Assembly: GCA_013400115.1 (NCBI GenBank)
Contig: VXBP01001113.1
Coordinates: 696,980-760,979 of the forward strand
DNA from: Rhinopomastus cyanomelas
Lineage: Eukaryota; Chordata; Aves; Bucerotiformes; Rhinopomastidae
Reading direction: 5' to 3'
DNA: 64,000 bases
In this document: in pieces, positions 10,711 to 23,710 of the stretch
How the letters are laid out: every line of letters starts with the position of its first letter
Position numbering within the stretch: position 1 is the first letter of the stretch
Notes under the pieces: generated by a model
Seen by the model: the letters and a program-made list of their open reading frames with translations, nothing else
Database searches by the model: none
What the model was told of the DNA's origin: nothing
Translations under genes and position numbers: made by a program

Positions 10711-13700
10711 TTGGCAAATTTGAAAGGCTGATGCATTCAGAGGTGGATATGGAGAAGGAAAAAGCAGAGTTACACCGCATTGTTACAGGACATTTTACAT
10801 GGGGACTGTGAATGCAATGCAGAAGAAACCTTTGGGGAAATGTGCCTGCTGGCTGGATACTACACATGGGTATATGGCAGGGAACGTGTATCTCTGGGCA
10901 GGCACAAAAGGCAGTGACACAAAATGCTGGTAGGCTAAAGGAAACACACGGGAGTTTGATGTGGTCAGGGAAGGATATTCCTTTGTCCTCTGTTTGGCTT
11001 GGGATTTCTGTGTGTACTGGTTTTGACAGAGAGAAGGAAGAGTGATGTGCCAAAAGGCTGAGCTAACGGACTGTGAGTTCACAGATCCGCTTCCCAGAAA
11101 ATGCTATGAAACATTTACCCAAACCTCGCTGTTAAAGCAGGAAGGGAGATTCTGGTGCTTGTCGCTGCCCGCGTGAAAAATAGAAATGGGACGTTTCTTG
11201 CTGCTGCCATCCCCTAGCTCTGCAGTTCTTGTAGTGTTTCTAAAATCTGCATGGTGCATTGTTCCCCAGGCTTCTAGCAACACAAACAAGCATGTATACA
11301 CACACAGATATTCTGGAGTTTGCCTCTACTAATTATTCTCTCAAGGGGGCCAATTTAGGTTTTGTTTCTTTTGCTCTATTTTGAGCAGCTCCTCATCCTT
11401 CCAAGGTGAGCAGCCTCTTCTCTCTGCAGGTCCAAGGGACAGGACTAAATGTCAGGAGGCAAACGGCATCAAGAACAGCAGTCAGCTGTGCTCAAAATGC
11501 CCATCAACACATTTCAGTTGGGAGGGGTGGTACCATGTTTTGCAAGGCAGACCAATCTCTGTTCATTAATTTACAAAAGGAAAACCAGAGACTACAACTA
11601 GATGACAAAGTCAGAAAAGAAACTCTCAAGTATCTCACAGGATGCCCCACACCACTTCTAGTTTCAGGGTAGTTTGGATGGTTCTAGCAACAACAACAGT
11701 ACCCATTTCATTTGTCAGAGAGGGTTAATATCCCAACCCTTTGATTCCCAGGCTTCCTCCTAATTTTCTTTAAGCTGAGATGAAATACGAGGGCAAACCT
11801 ATCACCTCACTGCTGATACTCAAATTCTTGCTTCAAAATAGCAACAGAGTCTTTGGGTATTAATGTTAGGGCTCTTCTTAAAGGAACTACTGCCTTCCAC
11901 CATAGTCATTTTTATGTAAAAATCCTTTTAAGAATAATGTTTGGTCATATGCCTTTATAAAGAAGGACTGCAGTACAATATAGCTATGAAGCAGCACCTG
12001 CTGCTAATAGCTGCCTAAATTTAGGCCCTTTTTTGTTGTTTAAATTTGAACTTTCAAGATTGAAAAATTATACATTTATACAATAAATTATACATGCACA
12101 AAAATGCATACACACTCATTTATAAAATCAAATGGAATAAATAATATTTCTGAAGAAGAGAATATCATGTTTGTGCATAGGGGAAGGGTATGTCTGGGAT
12201 GTGCTCCATACAAACGGCCAAGGCTGTGCAAGCAGAGGCAAAGTGGAACATGAACAACGTCACAAATGCCCTCTTTATGAAATAAACCTCAAATTTAGAT
12301 TTGTGGTGCTGTCTCTGTAGCCAGCCAGTCACAACAGGAAGCTTCCAGAGCTGGTGGAGAGCACAGCTGGGTGGGGTTAAGGGTAGAAAGGATGAGAGGT
12401 AAGGGTGGAGCAAAATGGCTAAGGTAGATTTGATTTGCTAGTGTCAACACAAAACCTGCAGTGGTTTTCCAAAAGACAGTGTTGGCTGCTGTGCCAAACA
12501 AGACGCGAGGGATCATCAGTCCAGCTCCCTTATGTGGCTTTAGCAGCTTCAAGCTGTGCATGAGCTGGGGGTTTGTGCGTATGGAGGCAGCCAGGATGGG
12601 GATGGACTGAGGCTGAGTGTGTGTTCCAGTGAGGTGTGCAAGCTGAAGGGTGAAGAGGAACTGCACAGGGGTTTGTATGCTTGCACAGGAGAGCGCATGA
12701 GAGTGCACAATTCTATGCCCTTTTGGCAGATAACATGAATTTTTGTGAATATTTAAAGAAAAATATATGCCTATGGGTGCCTCCTCATGGATCTTCATGG
12801 CCAGTGGACAAAGCTAGCAGAGCTGATGGTATAGGGAGACACAAAATGGAAGGGAGTATGGCCCATTTCAGGGGGATGTGTATACAAGAAAATACCCCTG
12901 GTACAGTGAAAGGCAGGGGATAAAGTGATCTTGGGGAGTACAGTCTTCAGAAGAGTGCAAGAGGAGGGTGCCAGCCTTGTAAACGAAGCCTCTGTACTGC
13001 TTAGAGCACCACCTTTCTGAAAGGAAGCACCTTCAGCACCACGTGCATGTGCTCCTGGATCATTCTGTGCGTAGTGAAGTAACTTGAGCATGGAAGCCTG
13101 GGAACATTTGTGCAGATAGACCACTGAGTCTCTATTGTTCCACCAGAAAATCCTCTCTGTAACGGGTATCTGGGCGAGACATGCCCTATACGCCATGACA
13201 CGTGTACAAGGAGGAGTGTGGGTATATCACTAAGGCAACGTGTCCAGCTGGGAGTATAGACTTATGGCGAATAGGTCAGTGAAGAACTAAGAATCATCTT
13301 ATCCATGGGAACAATGTTGTAACCATGCAGTTACATGCAGGGAGTCCGAGGGGCAAGCAAAGGCACAGCAACACATGCCTTTGGAAGCCTATCTGGTTCT
13401 GTCCTGCGGCTCGGCACAGGATTCTAAATGGGAGTCAGTCATGTGAAGACACTGAATATAGAAGGCATAGGGCAAGGTGGGTACACGTACACGCAGAGAT
13501 GCCAGGTACAAATGTGGGGACATGTCTGTCAGGGGTATCTAGTGCATCTGAGGGAATGAGGGTATATATGGCACAATAACTTAACCAGGGAGTGAATGTG
13601 TGCTAGTTCATCTGATACACGATGCAAGAAGAGGATACCTGGGGATAGCGGGGGCAGAGGGGGTTACGCTAAAGTAGACATTTCTAATCATAGCCATAAT

Positions 13701-14910
13701 TCAATGCACTGGACTCTGCCCTCTTCTCCCCTCCCCTCCCACTCTTCTCCTTATTACCCAGGTTATCTTGTTTGGGTTAAGAGGCCAATTTCAACAGACT
13801 ATAATTGAAGAGTGAAGAGAATCTGATAAGATAAGGAAGGAACATCATTCCTCAAGGGATCAATAGAGGTTTCATGTTCCACCTTCCCCTGCTGTGTCCC
13901 TAACACGCTAACACTCTGTGTCCATAGGCTTGGTTTATTTGCTCTGCTTGTCTGCGAGCCCGGAAAGGAAGTGTGGCAGTGGAGGGGGAATGTATCCCCA
14001 TCTGTCACGCAGCCAGAGCTGGGGAGGGGGCATAAGGGAAGCACAGCAGGGACTCTGGTGGTCTCCTCTGGGAGCCAGGAGGATGCAGGAAGGTGACAAG
14101 CCTGATGCCTTTCTGGCTCTGGTAGGGGCATGGTCTCACTGAGGGGGTGCTCACCTTTGGCCTTTTATCTTGGCATTGTGCTCTGTGAGGGAAGGCCTTT
14201 GATAATTTGTCTAGATTTAGATATGCTTTTGCTAGTGTTCCTGCACAGAGAAGCTCAGTTTTTTATAAGTGCTTCTCAGGACCCACTCAGGGTGAGTGTG
14301 GTATGATTACCCCTACCACAAGGAGGGCTGGTAGCTGCTCCTAATCAGTTTAATGTTAGGGTCTGAAGTTTATCTATACTTGAAGTATATATATACTTGA
14401 TGGCCCCAGTGTATCACAAGCCATTCTTACAGTTTTTTTGGGCCAAAACAGCATGAGACAATTCCCTTACGACATGTGGAGCCGCCTCAGCAGTGAATAC
14501 AAGTCCTTTCATGGCAGGACTGCCAAGGCTCCCATGCTACACAGGCAGAGTTTATTCCACTCCTGCCTCATGCTCCTCAGCATGAAGATGTGTATCTCAC
14601 ACAGGCAATGTGAGATCCCTGTGAACCCATGCACAGGGACCAGCACTTCCTGGCACACACAGGCACCCAGGGCAGAGCAAAGAAGTCCCTCCAGCAGGCC
14701 CAGCCTCCAGCATCAGGCAAGAGCTGCCCTGTCCCCATGGCTGGCGTAGAAATGCTCAGGCATAGGAAGATGAGTTGAGAGGTCAGCACAGTGCAGGATC
14801 CAATGCAGATCCCATACAACAGAGCTGGGCAAGTTTCTGGAGAGCCTGAGACACAAGAGAGGGCTTGGGGCTGAGATATCTTCTTCCAGTGATTTCTCTT
14901 TTATTTTTAA

Positions 14911-15035
14911 CACCCAGAGAAACAGATGCTGAGAGCAAGTCAGTCATGCAGTGAGCATGTGTCAGAGTTGGGAATACAACCCAGATCCCCTGACTCCCAA
15001 CCTCAGGCTTTAACCACTAGACCATGCTTCCCTCT
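14911..15035 (-). mobile_element. MIR-type SINE fragment
   Basis: The stretch CAGAGAAACAGATGCTGAGA, then CAGAGTTGGGAATACAACCC, GACTCCCAACCT and TAACCACTAGACCATGC follows the reverse complement of the MIR consensus in order (cross-matches: 'cagagctgggattcgaaccc', 'ctgactcc', 'aaccactagacca'). It is a moderately preserved ancient SINE in the minus orientation. Confidence 0.65.
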
Positions 15036-15240
15036 AAGCCACCTTGAACTTTCCTCAGTGAGGATGGGGGCTACTAAGCCTCTGTGGGCTGCAGTTTACC
15101 AAGCTGTCAGGAGTGTGTTCACTGGACCGCCTCACCAGAGACAGCCTTCCTTACGCACGCTAAAAAAGTTGAAAAGAAATTCATTTCATGGCCGGTGGTT
15201 GCTTAAAAAAGGCGATTCCAGCATATGTATGTGATAAATG

Positions 15241-15435
15241 TTAACTGTGCATTAATCGCATTAAAGAGGACCCTATAAACTTTTCATTTCTAATTAAATT
15301 CTGGCCGGTGATTCTGGCGAAGCCAGCACACTCCGGGCCTTTGTTTATGTGGAAAATTAAAATGCAAATACAATGGAATTTATTTCCATTACTAGAGTGA
15401 TATGCTGGGCTCCTCTGTTTAACAGCCTCCAATTA
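15241..15435. promoter_or_regulatory. Candidate enhancer with octamer-SOX composite
   Basis: AT-rich, non-repetitive block containing GCATTAATCGCATTAAAG (15250-15267), TCTAATTAAATT (15289-15300), and at 15362-15376 the 15-mer ATGCAAATACAATGG. That 15-mer is a perfect POU octamer (ATGCAAAT) next to a SOX-type ACAATGG. It is followed by TTATTTCCATTACTAG and ends just before a (CT)n microsatellite. Such density of homeodomain, POU and SOX words is typical of deeply conserved enhancers of developmental genes. Function is inferred, not shown. Confidence 0.4.
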
Positions 15436-15441
15436 TTTTCA

Positions 15442-15447
<6 letters not shown>

Positions 15448-15473
<26 letters not shown>
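15448..15473. repeat. (CT)n microsatellite
   Basis: About 13 CT dinucleotides at the right edge of the candidate enhancer. Confidence 0.9.
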
Positions 15474-16410
15474 ACCCACCCTCCTGCCTGCTCTTCCTCA
15501 CTCCCTCATTTTTTTCCTCCTCTTATTACCCTGGTGATGCTACCCCAGTGTGAGGGGTGGGAGCTGGTAAAGTAGTGGGTGGGCTAAGGATGGTGTCATC
15601 TATTCAAGGTCAAATGCAGGCAGGAGAACAGAGAAGGAAGCAGGGAAAAGAGTGGGTGAGAACAAACAAAGAGGCAGGGGAAGTAACAAGGCTTGAGCTA
15701 ATGCAAGGAGGAATAATGAGTTACCTGTTAGCAATCTCACTGAAAAATATAAGCTAAACTCACTGGCTTGCTAAATCTCATCCATATAGATTACCTGACT
15801 GAGAGAGGTCATGGGTCTTTCCTTGATGGGATATTTTCGAGATAGGGATGTTTCCTGGGTCTTTTACAGCCTTTTTCATATACATTGCGTGGATATGGCT
15901 ACTGCTGGGCCAAATCCTGATGGCCGAGGATGCGCAGAACAGACCCAATGCCAAGCACATTGCCCACACCAAGAAAATAAATCCGCAGAGCAATGACACA
16001 TAATCATCAGCTGAAAAATAACTGAACTCTCTTGTTCATTTCCAAGGGACCAAATACGGCTGCACTGTCTCAGGACATTAGTGCACACAAGTCAGAAGCC
16101 ATTGCACAAACCCAGAGATTCATTGTACATTTACAATTTCTTAACACATGTGTTTACTGCTAAATGCTGCTGACGTAGTATCCCATTATTTCTTACATAT
16201 ATTAGAGACCCAGGTCAGATCAGACATGGGAACTTTGCCAGGCAGTTGCACACTGATCAGAGGCATCTGCAAGCTGACATGGGTCTCCTTCCACGCATTA
16301 ATACAGAAAGTCACACAAGAGCCTTATGAAGGCAGGGGTGCTCTTCACTGTAGGTGTATGGAGTCATTTAGACGTCCCTTTGGGGAGCCGGTCAAATTTA
16401 TTTGCCATCT

Positions 16411-16516
16411 TGCATATGGAAACATGGTTTAGTGGGCATTGTGGCATTGGGCTGATAATTGGACTTGATGATCCCGTAGGTTTCTTCCAGTCTTAATGAT
16501 TCTATGATTCTGTATA
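16411..16516 (+). mobile_element. CR1 LINE 3' end
   Basis: The run GGAAACATGGTTTAGTGGGC, then TTGGACTTGATGATCCCGTA and TTAATGATTCTATGATTCTG is the 3' terminus of a chicken-repeat-1 non-LTR retrotransposon, ending in the tandem ATTCTRTG octamers. It is strongly 5'-truncated, which is usual for CR1. Confidence 0.85.
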
Positions 16517-17989
16517 TTTGTGAAGAAACCTAGGATGTGGAGACTTATTCAAAAACATAATTCAAAATTCTTAACAAAACGTAGTTACACAGCCTTAGAA
16601 ATACACTGGCACGCAGAAGTAAGTGGCCACAGACCTTGAGGCTTGCAGCTGAGAACCACTCAGACGTGTCACCCTATGTATCATACACGTTCAGGTGGTG
16701 CGCCCTCAGCACGTCCGCTGGCTAGAAGAGCTCAGGAGCCAAAGGGACACTCTTTCAGTGCATGTGAGCATCTTAAGGAATCACCCAGTGTAAATGATCC
16801 TGCTCCAGCCGAGAGAGGGAAACAGGAGAAGGACACATTCACTTACAACACTGAAAAGAGGCCATTACCCAGTCAAACAACCCAATCTCTGACATCATTA
16901 TTCAATACACAGGAGCCCTGAAATGCACACTGACTCAATCAGAGAGACACACGGTTACAAAATAATACTGATGGAATCAATGAGATAGACATGTGCTCAT
17001 ACAAAGTGCACCCCTCTACCCGGTGTTACTACACAGAGACAGCCACCCAACAAGCGAATACAAAACAGCCATTCATGACTGCAGTGGCAAAACACTGATC
17101 CCGTTCGTTCTCCAAGGGGACTTGAAAACTCTGGCAACAAAACTCTCTCTTGCCAGAGGAGGCCACAGCAAAACTGAGGGTGGGGGCAAAATCTGGCTGC
17201 TGTCAGCCCTGTGAGTAACAAACAGTAAAAGCCACGGCAAGGAGCACACTGAGCACGTTCAGGTTGTAGTGAAGTTCCTGGGCCCACGAGTCACTTAGTA
17301 CCACGCAGGATTGCATTCACAACCATCAAACAGACAGTCCAGTGAAGTGACACCTTTGCTTAACGGCCAAAAGCATTATGCGGTCGCTGTTAACACAAGC
17401 AAGGGGGCATGACTTTCAAGAGTCACCACAACGCAAGCCAACATAGGAAAGAGAAAGCTAATGAATACCAGAACACAACACATCTAGTGCTACCGAGAGA
17501 TGCGAATGCTGTTCAGCACCCAGAGCCAGAGAACCATTTCACAGACATGCCTCTGAAAACACAGCCCAGTCCTCTCCCCAAACTTCTGCAGCACAACCAA
17601 ATCCATCACAGTACTAGTGTTTTTCCCCTTCAGAGACAAAAAAAGCAAAGCGTCCATACAAAACATGCTCAGAATGTCCCAAAGGACTGATGTTCCTTGC
17701 TCCTTTTAGACTGTGCACGCTAACCCAAGCGCTTCACACAAGGCTTTTGCAAATCCTGCATCATCGCCTTGGGAGGAAGACTGGGGATCTGGACGCTGAC
17801 TCCTTTCCCTGGCACAGAAGGCATCAGCTTGTATCAGGCTGCATGCACAGGAATATGCTGTTGCTGAAAAAGCTGGCAGGGCCAGGGGAAGACTGCTGCG
17901 GTCGCATGTGCCTGTATGTGTGTTTTGTGCACAGGAATTCCCCTTCCTTTACCAAGTGCTGCTGCTTGTAGCCATTAAAAAGCTCAGGT

Positions 17990-18160
17990 CCTCATGCTGG
18001 GTGTTCAGTGAGTATTGATTCAGACTGCAAGCAATTTTAATATTTCTTCAGGGACTTTCCAGCAACAGCACAAGTCATTAATTCACCCTCCCAAATTGCT
18101 TATTCAATAGCAGGAACATGGCTCCTGAATAAAGTCCCAGAATTTATGTGACTCACATGA
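17990..18160. promoter_or_regulatory. Candidate conserved non-coding element
   Basis: Non-repetitive AT-biased block with TATTGATTCAG, GCAATTTTAATATTTC and GTCATTAATTCACC (18074-18087). The last 14-mer recurs exactly at 43973-43986 in a second putative element of the same gene. Regulatory role inferred. Confidence 0.3.
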
Positions 18161-18615
18161 GTCAGGAGGTCAAACAACTGTTATGAAGTGAAGTTAAAAA
18201 TCCAAATAAAATATTGACACTTTTTTGGGGAGTGAGAGGAGGGGGAAGGGGCAAGGGAAAGAAAAGGTATTTAAAATAGGGTTTTGTTGCAATGCCCCCA
18301 GGATAAAGAATGGAAAGTGATTGAAGACAAGCTGGAGTTTGTAAAATCAATGGGATTTATTGCATATCCACTTGGCATTTAATAACTCCTTCCTTTCCAC
18401 CTCCCCCTGCTCTGTATGTCCGTGAGGGAAGATAAACTCTCCAACGAAATATCAAATAGCCAGGCACTAAGTCCATAGATGGACACCCAAACACCAACAC
18501 CCGGGGATGAATATTACTGGAAGGCAGTGGCATAGCATCAGAAGACCTTCTTAGGACCCAGGGTCTTGACTGAGCTAGTGGACAGCTGATGTCTACAGTC
18601 TTTGTAAGAAAAAAA

Positions 18616-18755
18616 CAAGGTGAGAGGCGAAATTGAGGCACAGAGTGAATCAAAAGAGCCTGCCCAGTCACACAGAGCCCATCAGTAGGGTGGCTGGATT
18701 AGGATCCAGGTCTCCTGATGCCCAGTGAGCAGTTCTGCTGTCGAAGTAAGCTGCC
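18616..18755 (-). mobile_element. MIR-type SINE fragment
   Basis: AAGGTGAGAGGCGAAATTGA, GGCACAGAGTGAATC, TGCCCAGTCACACAGAGCCC, then GGATTAGGATCCAGGTCTCC and AGCAGTTCTGCTG follow the reverse-complement MIR order (gaaactgaggcacagag, cttgcccaaggtcacacag, gggattcgaacccaggtct). It is ancient and inactive. Confidence 0.7.
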
Positions 18756-19189
18756 TTTTAGGGGAAGGAAAGCAAGCGGAGTGACCAAGGTCAGACTGTG
18801 GGCAGGCACCTGTCGCACAGGAGGGACACACAAATGACACATCTGCAGACACTGCCCAAGCCCACCTGAATTCAGGTAGGTGCACACACAGATACAAATA
18901 CATACATGCTTCTCCCGAGCTCATTGCTCTTTCAAAGGCACCACAGCCACGTCGCACAGAGAAGTACGGACACCCCTGTGGACAGACAGACACGCACAAC
19001 GTGGCTGCGCGTACAAATGCACGAACACAGACATGCTCACGCATCAGCTGTATATGCACACCAGCAAAATCACACCAACTGATGTGGTGCCAGAAGCTTT
19101 ATTTATAGAGGTATCTTTTGAACTGGCTGAACATTAATGGCTGCCCAAGCACACACAAATGCATTCTGCACTAGTGTACTAATATATAG

Positions 19190-19250
19190 GACTGTGTCCT
19201 TATTGTATTTTATTACAATATACTACATTATATTATATTATACTGGTAAC
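19190..19250. repeat. AT-rich low-complexity tract
   Basis: TATT/ATTA-type low-complexity sequence made of repeated TATTATA words. Confidence 0.7.
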
Positions 19251-19489
19251 TGGTTACAGTGAAATTATGCCAATTTTCTACCAGTCAAAGATCTGAGACT
19301 GTAGTGACTGTCAAACATGTATTTTCTAACACTAACTCCATGCAAAACAAGCACAGAAACATACAGCCTAAGCATCTAATCAAGAGGTGATGGCTTGGGA
19401 TATTTAAGTGGGCTTTCTTTGCTTTGTGTGTTCTTTTAGTTTGTCTGGGTGACTTTATAGCAAATATTTACAGCATCTCCTTTCTCTGA

Positions 19490-19700
19490 CTTGAGACTTT
19501 CCAAAAGCTGATTTTTCAAGGGCTTTTTGATACTGTGATATAAATAGCGTTTGATAACATTTTCATCCTAAGATGTCTCCTGATGAAATGCACAGCGTGG
19601 TTTTAAAATTAAAGGTAATGAAGAGTTTGAAATTTCCGTAATGACGCTTAAAAAAGGATTCATATTTGTGCATTAAAATATGCTTCTGTGTTATTTCTAA
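19490..19700. promoter_or_regulatory. Candidate conserved non-coding element
   Basis: Non-repetitive block with AGCTGATTTTTCAAGG, a CTTTTTGATACTG word, ATAAATAGCGTTTGATAAC, TTAAAATTAAAGGTAATG and CCGTAATGACGC (a CRE/AP-1-like TGACG). Motif density suggests cis-regulation. No direct evidence. Confidence 0.25.
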
Positions 19701-20562
19701 AATTGTATTGTTCACTATTCATTTTGCAACTGCCCTTTAAAAATGGCGAGACAGACTCTTTGGGCCACCTTATGCTACCTTCTGTCTTCTTAGACTGCAA
19801 TATATTATAGAAAAAACGTAAAGCTAGAATGGTGTTTTCAATATCATTGTCTATGCTCCTCTATAGTCTTCCACCCGTTGAGTCTTGATTACATCTGATC
19901 CCACCTAAGTTTAGATTAAGAAGTGAGATGCATGCTAATTTACAGCGGGAGCTATTCTGATTCATTAGGTGAGCAAGTACTTAATTCATATTAAGGATAC
20001 TCTGATTTGAAACAATGAAACTGAATAAAATCATGAAAATTCTCTAGATTATCATGATTTTCAGAAATAATACCTTGTCATTTGCAATATAGTATTTCAC
20101 CGCAGAAGTTTAAACTGCAAAATTTGAGCAATTAAGTATTTATAACTCCAGTCTTCAGATAGTATGAAACAGTTGCTGCACGTCTGTATTTATCCCAGCT
20201 AGTGCCTGTCTCAGTGTGTCAGGCTCTGGACAAATCTTAGCTTAGACTAATCTTAGACTCTGGACAAGACTTAGAGATCTCTGAAGCTCACGGATAGAAC
20301 AGTTGCCCATATGGGCATGTAGGGATGAGAAAACACTTGTGCATATTCATCTAAGCTGCTGCTCTTAGGAGGCAGTTTGTCAATTTGGCGTTGCTGAAGG
20401 AGCCTTATCTGAGACTGTTTCGCTGACAGGGAACAGGCAGTGGGTTTGTTTACACAGGCACAAACGAGAAAATTAATCTGAATTAACTTTGCAAGTGCAT
20501 TGGTTAGAAGCATTAAAACATTGTTCAGATGCTCATCCAAAACGTGAGTGTTCTAAATTGAA

Positions 20563-20599
20563 TTTAGTTTACTTCATTTCCGAAGTGAATTAAACTAAA
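20563..20599. repeat. Imperfect palindrome (18 bp arms)
   Basis: The left arm TTTAGTTTACTTCATTTC (20563-20580) and the right arm GAAGTGAATTAAACTAAA (20582-20599) pair at 16 of 18 positions with a 1 nt spacer. AT-rich words such as GTTTAACTAGACC follow. It may be the end of a very old MITE-like element. Confidence 0.6.
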
Positions 20600-23275
20600 C
20601 TAAAGCTGCCTTAACTCTAAACAAGGGAGTCAAAGGTGTAATGTAGTTTAACTAGACCACTTCCATTTCACAGATTCCATTAATTCAAATTAATTATTTT
20701 GCACAGCAGTATGTAGGTAAACCTTTGGGCTGCTATCGCACATGAACAGAAATTGTTTGCGGAGGGGCCAGGAAAAGAGGACCCAAAAGTCCCGTGTGCT
20801 CTGTTAACCATCATGTTGTAAAAGAAAAGGATAGAAGTAGCAGGTTGCTGAAGGCCCACAGAAACCTGTAGCTCTGCAGTCAGTGGGACAGGTGCCACGT
20901 GAGAGCAGATTTTACCTCAGAAACTTAATGTACACACATGTATGGGCTTTATAAAACAGCAGAGTTACACGTGAATTATGTATCAGTATTCAGATATGTT
21001 AGAAATTACATCATGGATATTATAGCTTTGTCACGGATGAGTTCTGAATGGTCATGACTGATTATTTGTAATAACTGTACTCAGTGCTGCACAAAAACGT
21101 CCATATAGCTAGCTGAAGATGGTTACAAGCCACAGATCTGAACAGCCTATTTGCTCGTTAAACACTGTTAAAAAATGTAATGGTTGAATAAATGTTTATT
21201 AATTCTTCCTGGGGTCTGAATATCTAATATGTGACCCAAATGTCTAACTTCATACACATAGCCACAGTTACGAGTGCAGGCTTACAGGCAAAGATAAACA
21301 AGTATGTGCACAGTATGGCAAAGCACAGCATACTAAGAGAGGAATGCTACTCCATTTGCAAATGCAATACAGATACCTAAACTAGCACCCTCTAAACATT
21401 GGTGCTCATCCTGATTGACATGACCAAGCAGAGTGCCAATAGGTTTGTCCTTTCATGACAAAAATACTACTTTCTCCTATAAAAACGAAAAGTAGACTAT
21501 CTTCTGTGGAGGTGGGCATCAACTTCATGCTAGGAGCCTGTATAGCACCCACACCTTTGAAGTGCCTGCCTATGACTGACTGCTTTGAGTGGCATCATAA
21601 AGCACAGAATAAACAATACCAGTGAGGACTAGAAAAGATGTGGAAAATTTCAATTTTTCAATGTGGTTTTGAATCAAAACTTTAATAAAATTCTATGGCT
21701 AAATTTCAGTGTAATTGAAACCTGCCGTTTCAATAAAATCAAAGCATATTATTATATTCTCTTTTAGCATAGTTTATAATTTACCATAAAAAGGTAATTA
21801 TAAAGGGGAACTCCCGATATTTCCATTTTGATAAGGCTTAAAATCTTCTTACAATTTTGTTCATGACTTTAAAACCCAAGGTAAAAACAACATTAGATGA
21901 AGTCCACTGTGAAATCTTCCCCAGTTCTGGCAAATGTGGGAGGCGCATACAATGTCACCCATGTAGAAGGAATCATTTATTGACCCAAAACATGCAAGCA
22001 TGTACTACAGTGGGCAACTCTACATGACACAGAGCCTCAGAGTTAAAAAATCGTGAGTCAATACCCTCCAAAACAAAGAGACTGGCATAAAATTCACAAG
22101 GCTGTTAAACAGGAATGCTTTGGATTTTTTTTCCTTTGCCTCCAGTTCTGGCCTCTTGGGAGGCAGCCAGGTCATACTTCCACCTGGTCTTTGCAGCCAT
22201 AAAAGCCAAAAATACCTTGGTATTAAGTGAAAGCTGCAATAATTGCTTATCTTCAGGATCTGAGGTTTTACACAAAAAACCAGGTATGGCATAGCTTGCA
22301 AGAGAGTTGAGAAAGTTATCTACATTTATCTCATTCCTCCCGGTTCAAGACTCCTTTTCTAACAGACATGTCTTCCGTTAATCAAAATGAATGTCCACAA
22401 GGAATTCAGCACAGACTCCTGAATTTTAATAACTGGAAATGGGCTCAAAGCAAAGCTTTCAATTAAAAGTTCCTAGGCTCCAGATTAAGATATTTAACCT
22501 TGGCAAGCCCATGTGTTTCTGTAGATCTTCTTAACTCACCTGCTGGTACAGCCGCTGTTCTGACAGCTCCAGCACATGCTGCGTGGTTGTCACCGGCGTG
22601 CTGGCAGCTCGTGGGGGTGTACCCTACGCCAGCTCCATGCTGCTGCTGCAGCGCTGCTAGCAGGACCCAAGTCTGCCAGCCCATAGGTAGCAAAAGTTGT
22701 CACTTTGAACTGTAGCCGCTACAATGCGGGTGTAATCTTAGAAATAAATTATTAATTCCTAAGAGCTTGAAAATTTCTGGGCACTTTCATGGCAGAAATC
22801 TCTTGCCAGTGAAGGGGACCTCACTACCAGCAATGCTGTTGTTCTATGTTCTCCCTGTTGCTTGTCATTCCTGAAGTTTTTGGTCTTCTGTTGCTCACAC
22901 TATGTCAGGTCTGTAGTGGCTGGGATGGGTAATTTAATAGGTGCTGTGAGTTGGCTGGCTAAGATATTAGAATTTAGACTTGATGACCTAGGTGGTTCTT
23001 CCCAGGCCTGTGTTTCTACCTCCAAGACCAGCAGAACTCTTTTTTTGTCCTTCAAGACTTCCTTAATTCACCTTAAATCCATTATGTCAAATCCCTACAC
23101 CCAGGATCAAGATTCTTTTCAATATTTTGTAAACTGTTGTTTGAATTTAAATTAATCTCTACCTTTCCTGACTGTGAAGAAAGCCTTACAAATGTGAACT
23201 GAGTGTAATAAAAGTAGAAACACCTGCCTGAGGACATTTCTGTGCTGCAGTCACAGCTTCACTGAGGCTCAAGTA

Positions 23276-23710
23276 TCACAGAATCACAGAATCATTAGGG
23301 ATTTGAAGGGACCTCAAAAGATCATCTAGTCCAATCCCCCCGCCACAGCAGGATCACCTAGACCAAGTCACATGGGAACACATCCAGGTCGGTCTTAAAC
23401 GTCTCCAGAGAAGGGGCACCCTCCCTGGGCAGCCCCTTCCAGTGCTCCATCACCCTCACTGTGAAGAAGTTCCTTCTCACATTCATGTGGAACCTCCTCT
23501 GTTCCAGCTTACACCCATTGCCCCTCATCCTATCACTAGATGACATTGAGAAGAGTCTGGCTCCATCCTCCTGACACCCAGCCTTCAAATATTTTTAGAC
23601 ATTAATGAGGTCACCCCTCAGTCTCCTCCAAGCTAAAGAGACCCAGCTCCCTCAGCCTCTCCTCATAAGGGAGGTGCTCCACTTCCTTCATCATTCTCGT
23701 TGCCCTACAA
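23276..23710 (-). mobile_element. CR1 LINE 3' portion with ORF2 C-terminus
   Basis: It begins (as the reverse-complement 3' end) with TCACAGAATCACAGAATCAT and continues AAGGGACCTCAAAAGATCAT, the CR1 terminal region. The minus strand from 23588 down to 23358 reads the CR1 ORF2 C-terminal region (GCQEDGARLF, RGNGCKLEQRRFH, FFTVRVMEHWKGLPREGAPS), ending in a stop. It is 5'-truncated at about 23710. The open frame shows a relatively young copy, but it lacks the reverse transcriptase catalytic core and cannot move. Confidence 0.9.

Noticed and set aside
10349..11053. 234-codon minus-strand open frame
   Set aside because: No recognisable domain. It overlaps a TA/GA microsatellite and a strand-biased block that lacks stop codons by composition.
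12295..12798. 167-codon minus-strand open frame
   Set aside because: Lies in a purine/GT-biased, loosely repetitive stretch. The translation has no known domain.
22895..23010. Possible very old CR1 3' end (AGACTTGATGACCTAGGTGG)
   Set aside because: Only one short stretch resembles CR1 and the terminal octamers are missing. Too weak to annotate.
23358..23588. Protein-like minus-strand frame that could be taken for a gene
   Set aside because: It is the C-terminal part of CR1 ORF2 and is annotated as part of that element.
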